DNA of 64,000 nt from CAIOYC01 sp965277345. Lineage in GTDB: Bacteria; Pseudomonadota; Alphaproteobacteria; Caulobacterales; Caulobacteraceae. Positions 8,882 through 16,485 of the stretch are shown here, in pieces (position 1 is the stretch's first letter; each line of letters starts with the position of its first letter). The notes below the pieces were generated by a model. That model was not told where the DNA came from, ran no database searches, and saw nothing but the letters and a program-made list of their open reading frames with translations. A program made the translations under genes and the position numbers. The stretch covers positions 1,488,001 through 1,552,000 of the forward strand of contig CBDICI010000004.1 of NCBI GenBank assembly GCA_965277345.1. Reading direction: 5' to 3'.

Positions 8882-9982
8882 ATGCGATCAAACCTCATCC
8901 TCGCCGCGACCTTGATCGTGCTGGCCGGGACAGCCGCGCGGGCCGCTGCGCCCGGCCAGGCCCCCGCCAGGGTGTATCGATTAGACAAGGCCGTGCCTTT
9001 CAAGGGCAAGGCGCCGGGGTGGGACTACCTGACCCTCGACCCGCGCACCGGCCGGTTGTTCATCGGTCGCCGCGCCGACGGGGTCACGGTCTACGATACG
9101 CGGCGCGGCCAGGTGCTGACCGCCATCGCGCGGTCGGAAAAGGCCAACGGCGTCGCGCTCGTGCCTGAGTTCGATCGCGGCTATACGGCCAACGGCGACG
9201 GCACGACCACGGTCTTCGTGCTCTCGACACTGAAGACGCTGGCGCGGGTGAAGCTCGGCGACAGCGCCGATGCGGCCTTCTACGACTCCTTCAGCAAGCG
9301 CGTGATCGTCACTCGCGGCGACGACCATCGGCTCAGCTTCCTCGATGCCCGTACCGGCAGGCCGACGGGCGATCTCAAACTGGACTCCGACCAACTCGAA
9401 GCCGTCGCGCTGGACGGCCACGGCGGCGTCTTCGTCGCCGAGCGTGACCGGAACAGCGTGGCGAAGGTGGACCCGGTCAAGCTCACCCTGATCGCCGAAT
9501 GGTCGATCGGCGGCGGCTGCGTCTCCCCCACCGGCATGGCCATGGATGCAGCCAACCAACGCCTCTTCATCGGCTGCCGGGGTGAAAAGCCGGCGCTCGC
9601 CGTCCTGGACGCGGTCGGCGGCCGCACCGTCGCCTCGGTCGCCATCGGGCGCGGCAATGACGGGGTGGCCTTCGACCCCGCCACCCGCCAGGTGTTCACC
9701 TCCAACGGAGTCGATGGCGACATCGTCATCTATGACCAGTTCGGCCCGGACGACTATCGCCTGGATCAGGCGGTGACCACGCGGCCCATGGCCCGCACCA
9801 TGGCCTATGATCCCACCACACGCACCATCTACACCGCGGCGGCGGAAGGCATGGTTGATCCGTCCCGGCCGGTGAATACCCGCGCCGCGGCCTTCTATCC
9901 CAACGCCTATTTCGACGACAGCTTCAGGCTGTTCGTGTTCAAACCGCATCCGCACAAGGCCGCGGCCGAGGCGGACGACTAA
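8882..9982 (+). CDS. Secreted YncE/YVTN-like beta-propeller protein
   Basis: A 366-residue protein. I use the ATG at 8882 because it follows an AGCGAGGGA ribosome site and gives a normal signal peptide (MRSNLILAATLIVLAGTAARAAA); an in-frame upstream start would bury it. Blade units WDYLTLDPRTGRLFIGR, AFYDSFSKRVIVTRGDD, GMAMDAANQRLFIGCRG, GVAFDPATRQVFTSNG and TMAYDPTTRTIYTAAA define a propeller related to that at 5603, but with no lipobox Cys, so it is probably a soluble periplasmic protein. It is divergent from the two-component genes and preceded by a phased hexamer array. It may present or scavenge a ligand for the system. Confidence 0.85.
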   Translation: MRSNLILAATLIVLAGTAARAAAPGQAPARVYRLDKAVPFKGKAPGWDYLTLDPRTGRLFIGRRADGVTVYDTRRGQVLTAIARSEKANGVALVPEFDRGYTANGDGTTTVFVLSTLKTLARVKLGDSADAAFYDSFSKRVIVTRGDDHRLSFLDARTGRPTGDLKLDSDQLEAVALDGHGGVFVAERDRNSVAKVDPVKLTLIAEWSIGGGCVSPTGMAMDAANQRLFIGCRGEKPALAVLDAVGGRTVASVAIGRGNDGVAFDPATRQVFTSNGVDGDIVIYDQFGPDDYRLDQAVTTRPMARTMAYDPTTRTIYTAAAEGMVDPSRPVNTRAAAFYPNAYFDDSFRLFVFKPHPHKAAAEADD

Positions 9983-10041
9983 GCTTCGAGCCACCCCTAT
10001 CCAATGACGCGCGCGCCAGACGCCGGCCGGGAGGACCCACG

Positions 10042-11376
10042 ATGGACATCGATGAAGCGGCCGGGGTCGCCGGCTGGCGCCGCGCCTGGTGGCGCGTGGT
10101 GGACCTGCGCGTCGGCATCGTCCCGGCGCCGGTGGCGGTGTTGATCGTCGCTGTGGTGGCGGCCTTTCTGGCGGTCGGCGGCAAGAACGTGCCGGGCGAT
10201 ATCCTGATGAATATCGCCGTGCTCTCGCTCGGCGGCTTCGCCTGCGCGGAGGTTGGCAAGCGCATTCCCGTGCTGAACCAGATCGGCGCCGCGGCGATCT
10301 TCGCCACCTTCGTGCCGTCCTATCTGGTCTTCGCCCACATTCTGCCGAAGCCCCTGATCGGCTCGATCACCGACTTCACCAAGCAGAGCAACTTTCTCTA
10401 CCTGTTCATCAGCGCCATCATCGTCGGCTCGATCCTCGGCATGGATCGCCGGGTGCTGATCGCCGGCTTCGTGAAAATCTTCGTGCCGCTGGCCGCCGGG
10501 ACGGCGGCGGCGCTGGCGGTCGGCATGGGGGTGGGGCTGGCCTTCGGCATGACGGCGCACCACACCCTGTTCTACGTGGTGATCCCGGTGCTGGCCGGCG
10601 GCGTGGGCGAGGGGGCCATTCCCCTGTCCATCGGCTATGGCCAGATATTGCATCAGCCCTCGGGTCCGCTGCTGGCCGAGATTCTGCCGGCGGTGATGTT
10701 CGGCAGCCTGACAGCGATCGTTCTGGCGGGACTGCTGAACCTGCTCGGCAAGCGCGTGCCGAAGCTGACGGGCGAGGGCCGGCTCAGCGTCGGCGAACAG
10801 GATTTCCCTCTGGTTGAGGAGGCGACCGCGCGGGTGCGCCCAACGACCGAGGTGGTCGCCGCAGCCGCCGTCACCGCCGTGACGCTCTACCTGGTCGGCG
10901 CCCTGGCGCAGAAGGTGCTGAACTGGCCGGGGCCGGTGACCATGCTATTCATCGCCGTGATCCTGAAACTCGGCCGGGTCTTTTCACCTTCGCTCGAACA
11001 GGGCGCCTTCGCGGTCTACCAGTTCTTCCGCACGGCGGTGACCTATCCCTTGCTGTTCGCCATCGGCGTGGCCCTGACACCCTGGGACAAGCTGATCGCC
11101 GCCTTTACCCTCGCCAATGTGGTCACCATTGTCGCCACCGTGGTGGCCATGGTCGCCACCGGCTTTGGCGTCGGTCGGCTGATCGGCATGTACCCCATCG
11201 ATGTGGGCATCGTCGCCGCCTGTCGCTGCGGCCAGGGCGGTACGGGCGACGTGGCGATCCTGACCGCGGCGAACCGGATGCAGTTGATGCCCTTCGCCCA
11301 GATCGCCACCCGGATCGGCGGCGCGCTCACCGTCACCCTGGCGCTGATCGCCCTCGCCCGGTTCGGCGGGGCATAA
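10042..11376 (+). CDS. 2-hydroxycarboxylate transporter family (citrate/malate-type) symporter
   Basis: A 444-residue polytopic inner-membrane protein, the usual 2HCT length, with about 11 hydrophobic segments. Both re-entrant-loop signatures of the family are visible: GGVGEGAIPLS near residue 186 and CRCGQGGTGDVAIL near residue 394, each containing the GGxG-type motif. Known members (CitS, CimH, MleP) move citrate, malate or lactate with cations or in exchange. It starts 59 bases after the propeller with a GGGAGGA site, so it may be co-transcribed with it. The neighbouring TonB-dependent receptor could supply the outer-membrane step. Confidence 0.92.
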   Translation: MDIDEAAGVAGWRRAWWRVVDLRVGIVPAPVAVLIVAVVAAFLAVGGKNVPGDILMNIAVLSLGGFACAEVGKRIPVLNQIGAAAIFATFVPSYLVFAHILPKPLIGSITDFTKQSNFLYLFISAIIVGSILGMDRRVLIAGFVKIFVPLAAGTAAALAVGMGVGLAFGMTAHHTLFYVVIPVLAGGVGEGAIPLSIGYGQILHQPSGPLLAEILPAVMFGSLTAIVLAGLLNLLGKRVPKLTGEGRLSVGEQDFPLVEEATARVRPTTEVVAAAAVTAVTLYLVGALAQKVLNWPGPVTMLFIAVILKLGRVFSPSLEQGAFAVYQFFRTAVTYPLLFAIGVALTPWDKLIAAFTLANVVTIVATVVAMVATGFGVGRLIGMYPIDVGIVAACRCGQGGTGDVAILTAANRMQLMPFAQIATRIGGALTVTLALIALARFGGA

Positions 11377-11398
11377 CCGGCGCCTCCACACACAAATG

Positions 11399-11426
11399 CC
11401 CGCACGGCGTTTGAGCGCCGCGCGGG
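11399..11426 (-). terminator. Hairpin between convergent transporter and receptor genes
   Basis: An 11-bp stem, CCCGCACGGCG (11399-11409) against CGCCGCGCGGG (11416-11426). The one non-Watson-Crick position is a G-U wobble when read on the minus strand. On that strand it is followed by CATTTGTG, a weak T-tract, directly downstream of the receptor gene end. It probably terminates the receptor transcript and blocks read-through between the convergent genes. Confidence 0.5.
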
Positions 11427-11447
11427 GTGAGGTTCGGGGAGGGAGAG

Positions 11448-14360
11448 TCAGAAATGGGTGTCGATCGTCGCGTAGAACAGCCGGCCAATGGGTGAATAGG
11501 TCGCTACGTCCGCCCGGTTGTCGGTGAAGGCGTTGGGGGCATAGGGCGGCATTGCGTCGGCGATGTCGTTGATGCCCACCGCAAAGGTGGTGTCGTGGGC
11601 GATCCACAGCCCGCCGCGCATCTTGTAGGCCAGCCGCACGTCGAACGAATTGTACGACTTTACCGGCAGGGCCGTCGTGGCGCCGTTGGCGAAGGTGAAG
11701 CCGCCGGCGCCCTCGTCCTTCACCGAGTCGATGAAGGTATGGGCCAGCGTCGCCGTCCAGTCGCCATAGATCCAGTCGAGGCTGGTATAGGTGCGAAACC
11801 GTGGCTGCGTTCCCCCGGCCTGTGGACTGTTCGAGGCGACCCCGGCGAACTGGTAATAGCTCTGGGAAGGCAGCGCCTGGTACTTGTAGGAGGCCAGGTA
11901 GGTGCCGGTGGCGTTGAGCTCGAACCGCCCATAGTCGCCGGTCCGCCAGGTGTAGCCGGCGGTGATGTCGAAGGTGCTGAGCTTGATGCCGCCGAGGTTC
12001 CTGAACTGGTCGATGGTGTAGAGGTTCAGGTTGTTCACTCCCGGATTGGCCTGCAGATAGGCCAGGAGATCGCCGGGGTTGGCGAACTGCACCGCGCCCG
12101 GCTGACCCGGGAAGTTGTTCTTCGCCACGTTGTTGTAGAACAGCGAGTTTGAGCCCAGCCGATTTACGTCCACCAGGATGTTGTTGAAGCCGATGCCGCC
12201 GGCGATGCCCTTCTGGTTGATGTTGGTATACTGCACCGTCAGCCGAAGATCGGGCAGCACGTCCGGCTTGGCCACGAACCCGATCGAGTAGGTGTCGGCC
12301 TTGGCCGGCTGCAGGTTCGGATTGTTGCCGTCCTCCGCATTGAACGGACTGGAGGGCTGTCCGGGGAAGGCGGTCTGGATGATGGCGCCGCCCGCCTGCC
12401 GCGTGTCGGTCGGGCCATATTCGGCATAGAGCGACGGTGCGGTGAACGATTTGGAATAGGTGGCGCGCAAGGTAAGCTGCGCGTCGATGGGCTGCCAGCG
12501 CAGACCGACCTTCGGCACCGTGCTGTCGCCGGCGTCGCTGTAGTGTTCGGCGCGGACGGCGCCGATCAGGTCCAACGCGTGGACGCCGGGCGCATTCCAG
12601 CCCGGACCGGTGATCGGCACACGCACCTCGCCGAACCCGGCGGTGATCGTGCGCGACTTGGCGAAGGGATCGAAGAACTGTCCGCCGAGCCAGCGTTGGG
12701 CGGTCGGCCCCGTGTTGCGCCCGTTCAGGTCGGCGCTGGCCGACAGGAACTCCCGCCGCCACGCCGCGCCGACGGCCGCGCCGACCGGACCGCCCGGCAG
12801 GGTGAACAGATCGCCGGTGAACTTCACATCCACCGTATCCAGCTCGCTGCGACCGTGGATCAGCTCGGTCCCCAGCAGATTGGCCAGCGTGGCCGGATCG
12901 CGGCCGCCCCGCGCGAACGGATCCAGCGCCGGGACCAGGATAAGCGGCGCGTTGGTGTCATAGTTGGAATAGACCTTGCTGTACCGGCCGCCCGCCACGG
13001 CATTGCCGCTGGCGTCGAATCCCCCGGCGATCGCCAGGGGGATGTTCGGCCCGTACATGACGTTCTGCTGCTTTTGCCGCAGTTCGTCCTGGCTGTGGGT
13101 GGCCGCAGCCTCCCACCGCCAGAGATGGTTGAACAGGTTGAACTTGCCGCGCAGCCCGCCGGTAATGCGGAACTTGTCGGTGGTATTGTAATACTGCTTG
13201 GGGTGATTCACGTCGCCGAACTGGACGCCCGACACCGTGCCGGTCGTGGGATTGTACGGCGCGCCGCCGGCCACCGTCGCCGCCGTCACGCGCGGCAGGA
13301 ACTGGGTGAAGCTTTCCCCGTGGGCATACTCGAAATCGCCGAACACCTGGATATCGCCATAGTCGGTGAGCCTGCCGTCGAGATTGCCGCTGAGCGAGGA
13401 GACGTTCTGTCGTAACAGCAGGGTCTGGAACTGCGACAGCGGGTAGGTGGCGCCGATGCTGGCCGCGTTGCCTGAGGTATAGACCCCCGGGACGAGCGCG
13501 CCGATGTTGGGCGCCGTCGCCGCCGCGCCGGTGGGAACCGATTGGCTGGGCGAGTTCAGGCCGGGATTCAGGATATAGGCCCCGCCCACCGCGCCGGGGA
13601 TGGCGGCGCCGCTGACGATGAAGGGATTGGTGAAGCTGCGGTCGCGCTGATAGAGCGGATCGGTGTGATTGTAGGCGCCGTTCAACACCACGTCGAAGCG
13701 GTCGAACAGCTTGGCCCCGGCGCTGAAATAGGCCGAACCCTCCATATAGCCGCCATCGGCGCCGCCCACACGGCCACCAACCTCGATCCCGTCCTGGTGC
13801 TGCTTCAGGATGAAGTTGACCACCCCGCCCACGGCGTCGGAGCCGTAGATGGCCGAGGCGCCGTCGGCCAGCACCTCCACGCGCTCGATGGCGTTGGGCG
13901 GTATCTGGTTCACATCGACGAAGATCTTGCCGCCGACCCCGGCGATGGCGCTCACCGCGGCGCGGCGCCCGTTGATCAGGACCAGTGTGTCCAGATCGCG
14001 CAGGCGCGCCTGCGACCCGCCCGCGGTGTTCTGGTTGGTATTGTTGGCGTTGCTGTTGCCGGTATTGCCGCGCCCCTCGAAGGCGGGAAGCTCCTTGCGC
14101 AGGATTTCCAGCGCATTGGCGTTGACGCCGCTCTCCAGGATCTTCTCCGCCGTCACCGTGTTGACGGGCACCGCGACGGCGTCCGGCGATACCCGGATCG
14201 CCGAGCCGGTGACGATGATCTCCTGGGCGGTATCCGGCGCCTTGCCGGCCGTGTCGCTCTTCTGCGCCGCCGCCAGCGATGGAATGCCGGCCAATATCGT
14301 CGAAGCGAACAGGATACGGACAAGCGGGATCGAGCGCTTTTCCAAGGTAGTCCCTCCCAT
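11448..14360 (-). CDS. TonB-dependent outer membrane receptor
   Basis: A 970-residue receptor with signal peptide ending SLAAAQ, a TonB-box-like EIIVTGSAIR near residue 48, a plug domain (LDTLVLINGRRAAVSA, IERVEVLADGASAIYGSDAV) and a 22-strand-type barrel ending in Phe (FYATIDTHF). The asparagine-rich GNSNANNTNQNT insertion in the plug is typical of the large proteobacterial oligomeric-substrate receptor subgroup. The ATG at 14360 is within the sequence GGGAGGG, so the TTG at 14345, six bases after that Shine-Dalgarno, may be the true start. A tandem TTCAGT repeat lies just upstream. Substrate unknown; proximity to a 2HCT transporter suggests an organic acid or its metal complex. Confidence 0.93.
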   Translation of the reverse strand: MGGTTLEKRSIPLVRILFASTILAGIPSLAAAQKSDTAGKAPDTAQEIIVTGSAIRVSPDAVAVPVNTVTAEKILESGVNANALEILRKELPAFEGRGNTGNSNANNTNQNTAGGSQARLRDLDTLVLINGRRAAVSAIAGVGGKIFVDVNQIPPNAIERVEVLADGASAIYGSDAVGGVVNFILKQHQDGIEVGGRVGGADGGYMEGSAYFSAGAKLFDRFDVVLNGAYNHTDPLYQRDRSFTNPFIVSGAAIPGAVGGAYILNPGLNSPSQSVPTGAAATAPNIGALVPGVYTSGNAASIGATYPLSQFQTLLLRQNVSSLSGNLDGRLTDYGDIQVFGDFEYAHGESFTQFLPRVTAATVAGGAPYNPTTGTVSGVQFGDVNHPKQYYNTTDKFRITGGLRGKFNLFNHLWRWEAAATHSQDELRQKQQNVMYGPNIPLAIAGGFDASGNAVAGGRYSKVYSNYDTNAPLILVPALDPFARGGRDPATLANLLGTELIHGRSELDTVDVKFTGDLFTLPGGPVGAAVGAAWRREFLSASADLNGRNTGPTAQRWLGGQFFDPFAKSRTITAGFGEVRVPITGPGWNAPGVHALDLIGAVRAEHYSDAGDSTVPKVGLRWQPIDAQLTLRATYSKSFTAPSLYAEYGPTDTRQAGGAIIQTAFPGQPSSPFNAEDGNNPNLQPAKADTYSIGFVAKPDVLPDLRLTVQYTNINQKGIAGGIGFNNILVDVNRLGSNSLFYNNVAKNNFPGQPGAVQFANPGDLLAYLQANPGVNNLNLYTIDQFRNLGGIKLSTFDITAGYTWRTGDYGRFELNATGTYLASYKYQALPSQSYYQFAGVASNSPQAGGTQPRFRTYTSLDWIYGDWTATLAHTFIDSVKDEGAGGFTFANGATTALPVKSYNSFDVRLAYKMRGGLWIAHDTTFAVGINDIADAMPPYAPNAFTDNRADVATYSPIGRLFYATIDTHF

Positions 14361-14395
14361 GACTTATTTTTGTTGGAGGGATACCGACACGTGGA

Positions 14396-14412
14396 ACTGA
14401 ATGCTGACTGAA
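14396..14412 (-). promoter_or_regulatory. TTCAGT-N5-TTCAGT tandem site before the receptor gene
   Basis: On the minus strand two identical TTCAGT hexamers are spaced by exactly five bases, 35-50 bases before the receptor start and oriented toward it. Weaker matches at the same 11-bp phase continue upstream (TTTATC, then CTTAGC). The hexamer and phase are the same as in the arrays at 4733 and 8758. Confidence 0.5.
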
Positions 14413-14538
14413 CGCCGGATAAAATCCTGCTAAGCTGAGTTTCGCAGATCGCGGTCTCGCGGAGGCGGTCTGGCGCGCTGTAAAAAGACGATCGCCGCAC
14501 CCCAGGTCAGGACCGCTACGTGTTAAGGTATTGACTGC

Positions 14539-14718
14539 TCAGCGCCGCCTGACGGTTAGGCTATCCGCGGGCCGGAAGCCCTGTTCGATCACCCTTGAGG
14601 GTTCCTGAAGCCCCTCCACAAGGGCGCGAACCATCATGGTCACATCGCTGCTCACCGGCGGCGGCTCCCCATGCAGGGCAACCCAGAGATCGACGATATT
14701 ACGCTCGGCGTCAGTCAT
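14539..14718 (-). CDS. Small hypothetical protein (59 aa)
   Basis: A 59-codon frame starting at an ATG with a good GGAGG ribosome site nine to ten bases upstream. It reads MTDAERNIVDLWVALHGEPP and continues with a helix SSDVTMMVRALVEGLQ and a basic end VRRR. GC-rich third positions and the ribosome site support a real gene. It has no membrane segment or signal peptide. It lies upstream of and parallel to the receptor gene, 178 bases away, but separated by that gene's own regulatory region. No family recognised. Confidence 0.55.
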   Translation of the reverse strand: MTDAERNIVDLWVALHGEPPPVSSDVTMMVRALVEGLQEPSRVIEQGFRPADSLTVRRR

Positions 14719-14855
14719 ACGGACCGCCTCCAGGCGTCCTTAACGGGTCGTGGCGGGTTTCGTTGCGATGAAATGGCGGGCCCGATCCGCTCAGCGGGTT
14801 CGCCAGGATGTATTCGACAGTGGGTTATTAACCAAGAGCGCGGATTACTCAGGCT

Positions 14856-15086
14856 ATGTTAGCCGGTCTCCGAAAAGTGCTCCCTGTCATCGATCCCGCG
14901 GCCCGCGCACAGACAGCGGTCTCCGCCGAGGCGGACGAGTTGGAGGATTTTTACGGCGTGGAGGCCATCGCCTGGGTGAGGGCGAAAATCCTCAAGGCGC
15001 CGAAGGGCGCGCGGGCGCGACTCTATCGGGTTCACGACGAACTGGCGCGCCGTCGCCTGCCGGGACCGGTCTTGAACCGCCACTGA
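14856..15086 (+). CDS. Small hypothetical protein (76 aa)
   Basis: A 76-residue acidic-then-basic protein with a core EADELEDFYGVEAIAWVR and a basic tail RLYRVHDELARRRL. The amphipathic pattern and codon use are gene-like. There is no signal peptide, no recognisable domain and only a weak ribosome site. It is divergent from the 59-residue gene at 14539-14718, and a TTAACC sequence lies about 30 bases before the start. Function unknown. Confidence 0.55.
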   Translation: MLAGLRKVLPVIDPAARAQTAVSAEADELEDFYGVEAIAWVRAKILKAPKGARARLYRVHDELARRRLPGPVLNRH

Positions 15087-15100
15087 ACCGGCCGCGCGGA

Positions 15101-15334
15101 TCAGCCGGGGGACCTCGGCCCGCGACGGCCTTTCACATTCGATGTCAGAGGGTCGGGCTTCTTGGGCGGCGTCCACCCTGGCTTTGGCCGCATGACCTGA
15201 TCGCTGGAGCCCAGCCCCATCTTGCCGGGTTCCTGTCGGCGGAGCTTGGAGGCCTTCGGGTCGGCGGGCTTGTCGGGCGGGTCCAAGGGCTGGATCTCCA
15301 AAACGGCAGGATCTGCTGCCGCTGTGGGAAGCAT
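15101..15334 (-). CDS. Possible small hypothetical protein (about 77 aa)
   Basis: This frame has strongly GC-biased third codon positions over its last 65 or so codons, with a proline/lysine-rich end (RPKPGWTPPKKPDPLTSN). The frame is open back to 15523, but the upstream part contains a terminator and two other hairpins that belong to the 3' region of the barrel gene. I therefore restrict it to the ATG at 15334. No domain and no convincing ribosome site; it may not be translated. Confidence 0.3.
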   Translation of the reverse strand: MLPTAAADPAVLEIQPLDPPDKPADPKASKLRRQEPGKMGLGSSDQVMRPKPGWTPPKKPDPLTSNVKGRRGPRSPG

Positions 15335-15361
15335 AGGGCCGGCCCGGTCTACGCCCAACGC

Positions 15362-15388
15362 AAAAACGCCCCCGGTTTCCCGGAGGCG
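15362..15388 (-). terminator. Rho-independent terminator of the beta-barrel gene
   Basis: On the minus strand a 9-bp GC stem (CGCCTCCGG/CCGGGGGCG, one G-U pair) closes a GAAA tetraloop and is followed by TTTTTG. This is a textbook intrinsic terminator. It lies about 165 bases after the stop of the beta-barrel gene (15554), which is the nearest upstream gene on that strand. Confidence 0.8.
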
Positions 15389-15553
15389 CTCAAGCCTGTT
15401 CCCCAACAGGTTGGATCGCAGGCCTTGCACCGCGCTCCGGAAGAACGGGGTGTTTGTGCCCAATTTTGGCCTCATAGGCGACGCGGCCTGCCGTCGCAGG
15501 GAAGGGGCCTTCGCCCCCTTCAAGCCTGCCGCTGCGACCCTCCGTGCCCCCTC
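15389..15553 (-). other. Structured 3' region of beta-barrel mRNA; candidate 3'UTR-derived sRNA
   Basis: Between the barrel stop and the terminator there are further stem-loops. A nested one has outer arms GTCGCAG (15493-15499) and CTGCGAC (15532-15538) around the inner stem GAAGGGGC (15501-15508) and GCCCCCTTC (15513-15521). A short one, CCTGTT-CCCC-AACAGG, lies at 15395-15410. Together with the terminator hairpin this makes a compact RNA of about 180 nt. The alternative is a long 3' untranslated region without independent function, or the 5' part of a longer coding frame. Confidence 0.35.
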
Positions 15554-16324
15554 CTAGAACTTGAAATTGACCCCGCCGCGGAGCTCATCGCCCAAGGTCT
15601 TGAAGTTGGAGACGTATCCGCCCGCGCCGACGCCGCCGATCGCGCCCACGTTCACCTGCTTCTTGCCGAGATCGTAGTGCAGGTACTCGGCCCGCAGGGT
15701 GACCGCGCTCGAATGGCCGAGCAGGTTCAGGCTGACCGGATAGGCGTACTCGACGCCCGCGCCATAGGCATAGCCGCCGGCGGTGTATTTGTCCGCCCCG
15801 CTGAAGGCCAGGGCCCCGGCGCTGTTGGCGAAGTCGGTGCGGTATTTCACGTCGCCATAGGCATAGCCGCCGGTGCCGTAGAACAGTACTCGGGGCGTGA
15901 TGAGGTAGCCCAGTCTGGCCCGGACCGTCCCGAGATAGTCGAGCTTGGACGAGACGTAGCTGTTCTGACTCACGCCGGACGAGCCGGGGCTCTGATAGGT
16001 CTGCGAGGCGTTGGCGTCGGCGGTGGCGATGTCGGCTTCCAGGCCGCCGACCAAGCTGCCGTATTGGTAATTGTAGCCGAGCTGGCCGCCGCCCTCCGCG
16101 CCGTTGCGGTTGAGCACCACGTCAGAGGGACGCGCGTTGGTCAGCAGGGCGTTACTGTTGTTCGCCAGGACGCCTCGGGTCCCGACCTGATTGTTGTCCA
16201 ATGTGCCGCCGGCGTGCAGGCCGATATAGGGGCCGGTCCAGTTCGGATCGCTGGTCTGGGCCTCGGCGGAGGCGACGGCGATGAGGGAAGCGGACGCGAC
16301 GAAGAACGCTGTACGGAGTGACAT
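15554..16324 (-). CDS. Outer membrane beta-barrel protein (Omp25/Omp31-like)
   Basis: A 256-residue protein with a signal peptide ending ASAEAQ, then NWTGPYIGLHAGG, the typical first strand of alphaproteobacterial Omp25/31-like eight-stranded barrels. Alternating aromatic strands (LGYNYQYGSLVGGLEADI, RARLGYLITPRVLFYGTGG) follow, and the protein ends in Phe (GGVNFKF), the recognition residue for the BAM machinery. An AAAGG site precedes the ATG. Likely an abundant structural barrel or surface adhesin; no enzymatic function expected. It is monocistronic, with its own terminator. Confidence 0.88.
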   Translation of the reverse strand: MSLRTAFFVASASLIAVASAEAQTSDPNWTGPYIGLHAGGTLDNNQVGTRGVLANNSNALLTNARPSDVVLNRNGAEGGGQLGYNYQYGSLVGGLEADIATADANASQTYQSPGSSGVSQNSYVSSKLDYLGTVRARLGYLITPRVLFYGTGGYAYGDVKYRTDFANSAGALAFSGADKYTAGGYAYGAGVEYAYPVSLNLLGHSSAVTLRAEYLHYDLGKKQVNVGAIGGVGAGGYVSNFKTLGDELRGGVNFKF

Positions 16325-16433
16325 AAATTAAGCCTTTCAAACTGTTGCGGCCCCGGACCTATACGGCCGGGGGCGCAGAAGGATGCGGCGCGATCGGTCA
16401 CGTCGGCTGCCCTGTGGCCGTAGGAGCACAGCG

Positions 16434-16453
16434 GCGGCCTCCCCCGAGGCCGC
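16434..16453 (-). terminator. Perfect hairpin downstream of the efflux operon
   Basis: An 8-bp perfect stem GCGGCCTC/GAGGCCGC with a four-base loop lies about 33 bases after the stop of the outer-membrane channel gene. No T-run follows, so it could be a factor-dependent terminator or a 3'-end stabilising structure. Confidence 0.3.
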
Positions 16454-16485
16454 GGCAACCCAGCATCCAAATGTCCAGGCGGGCC

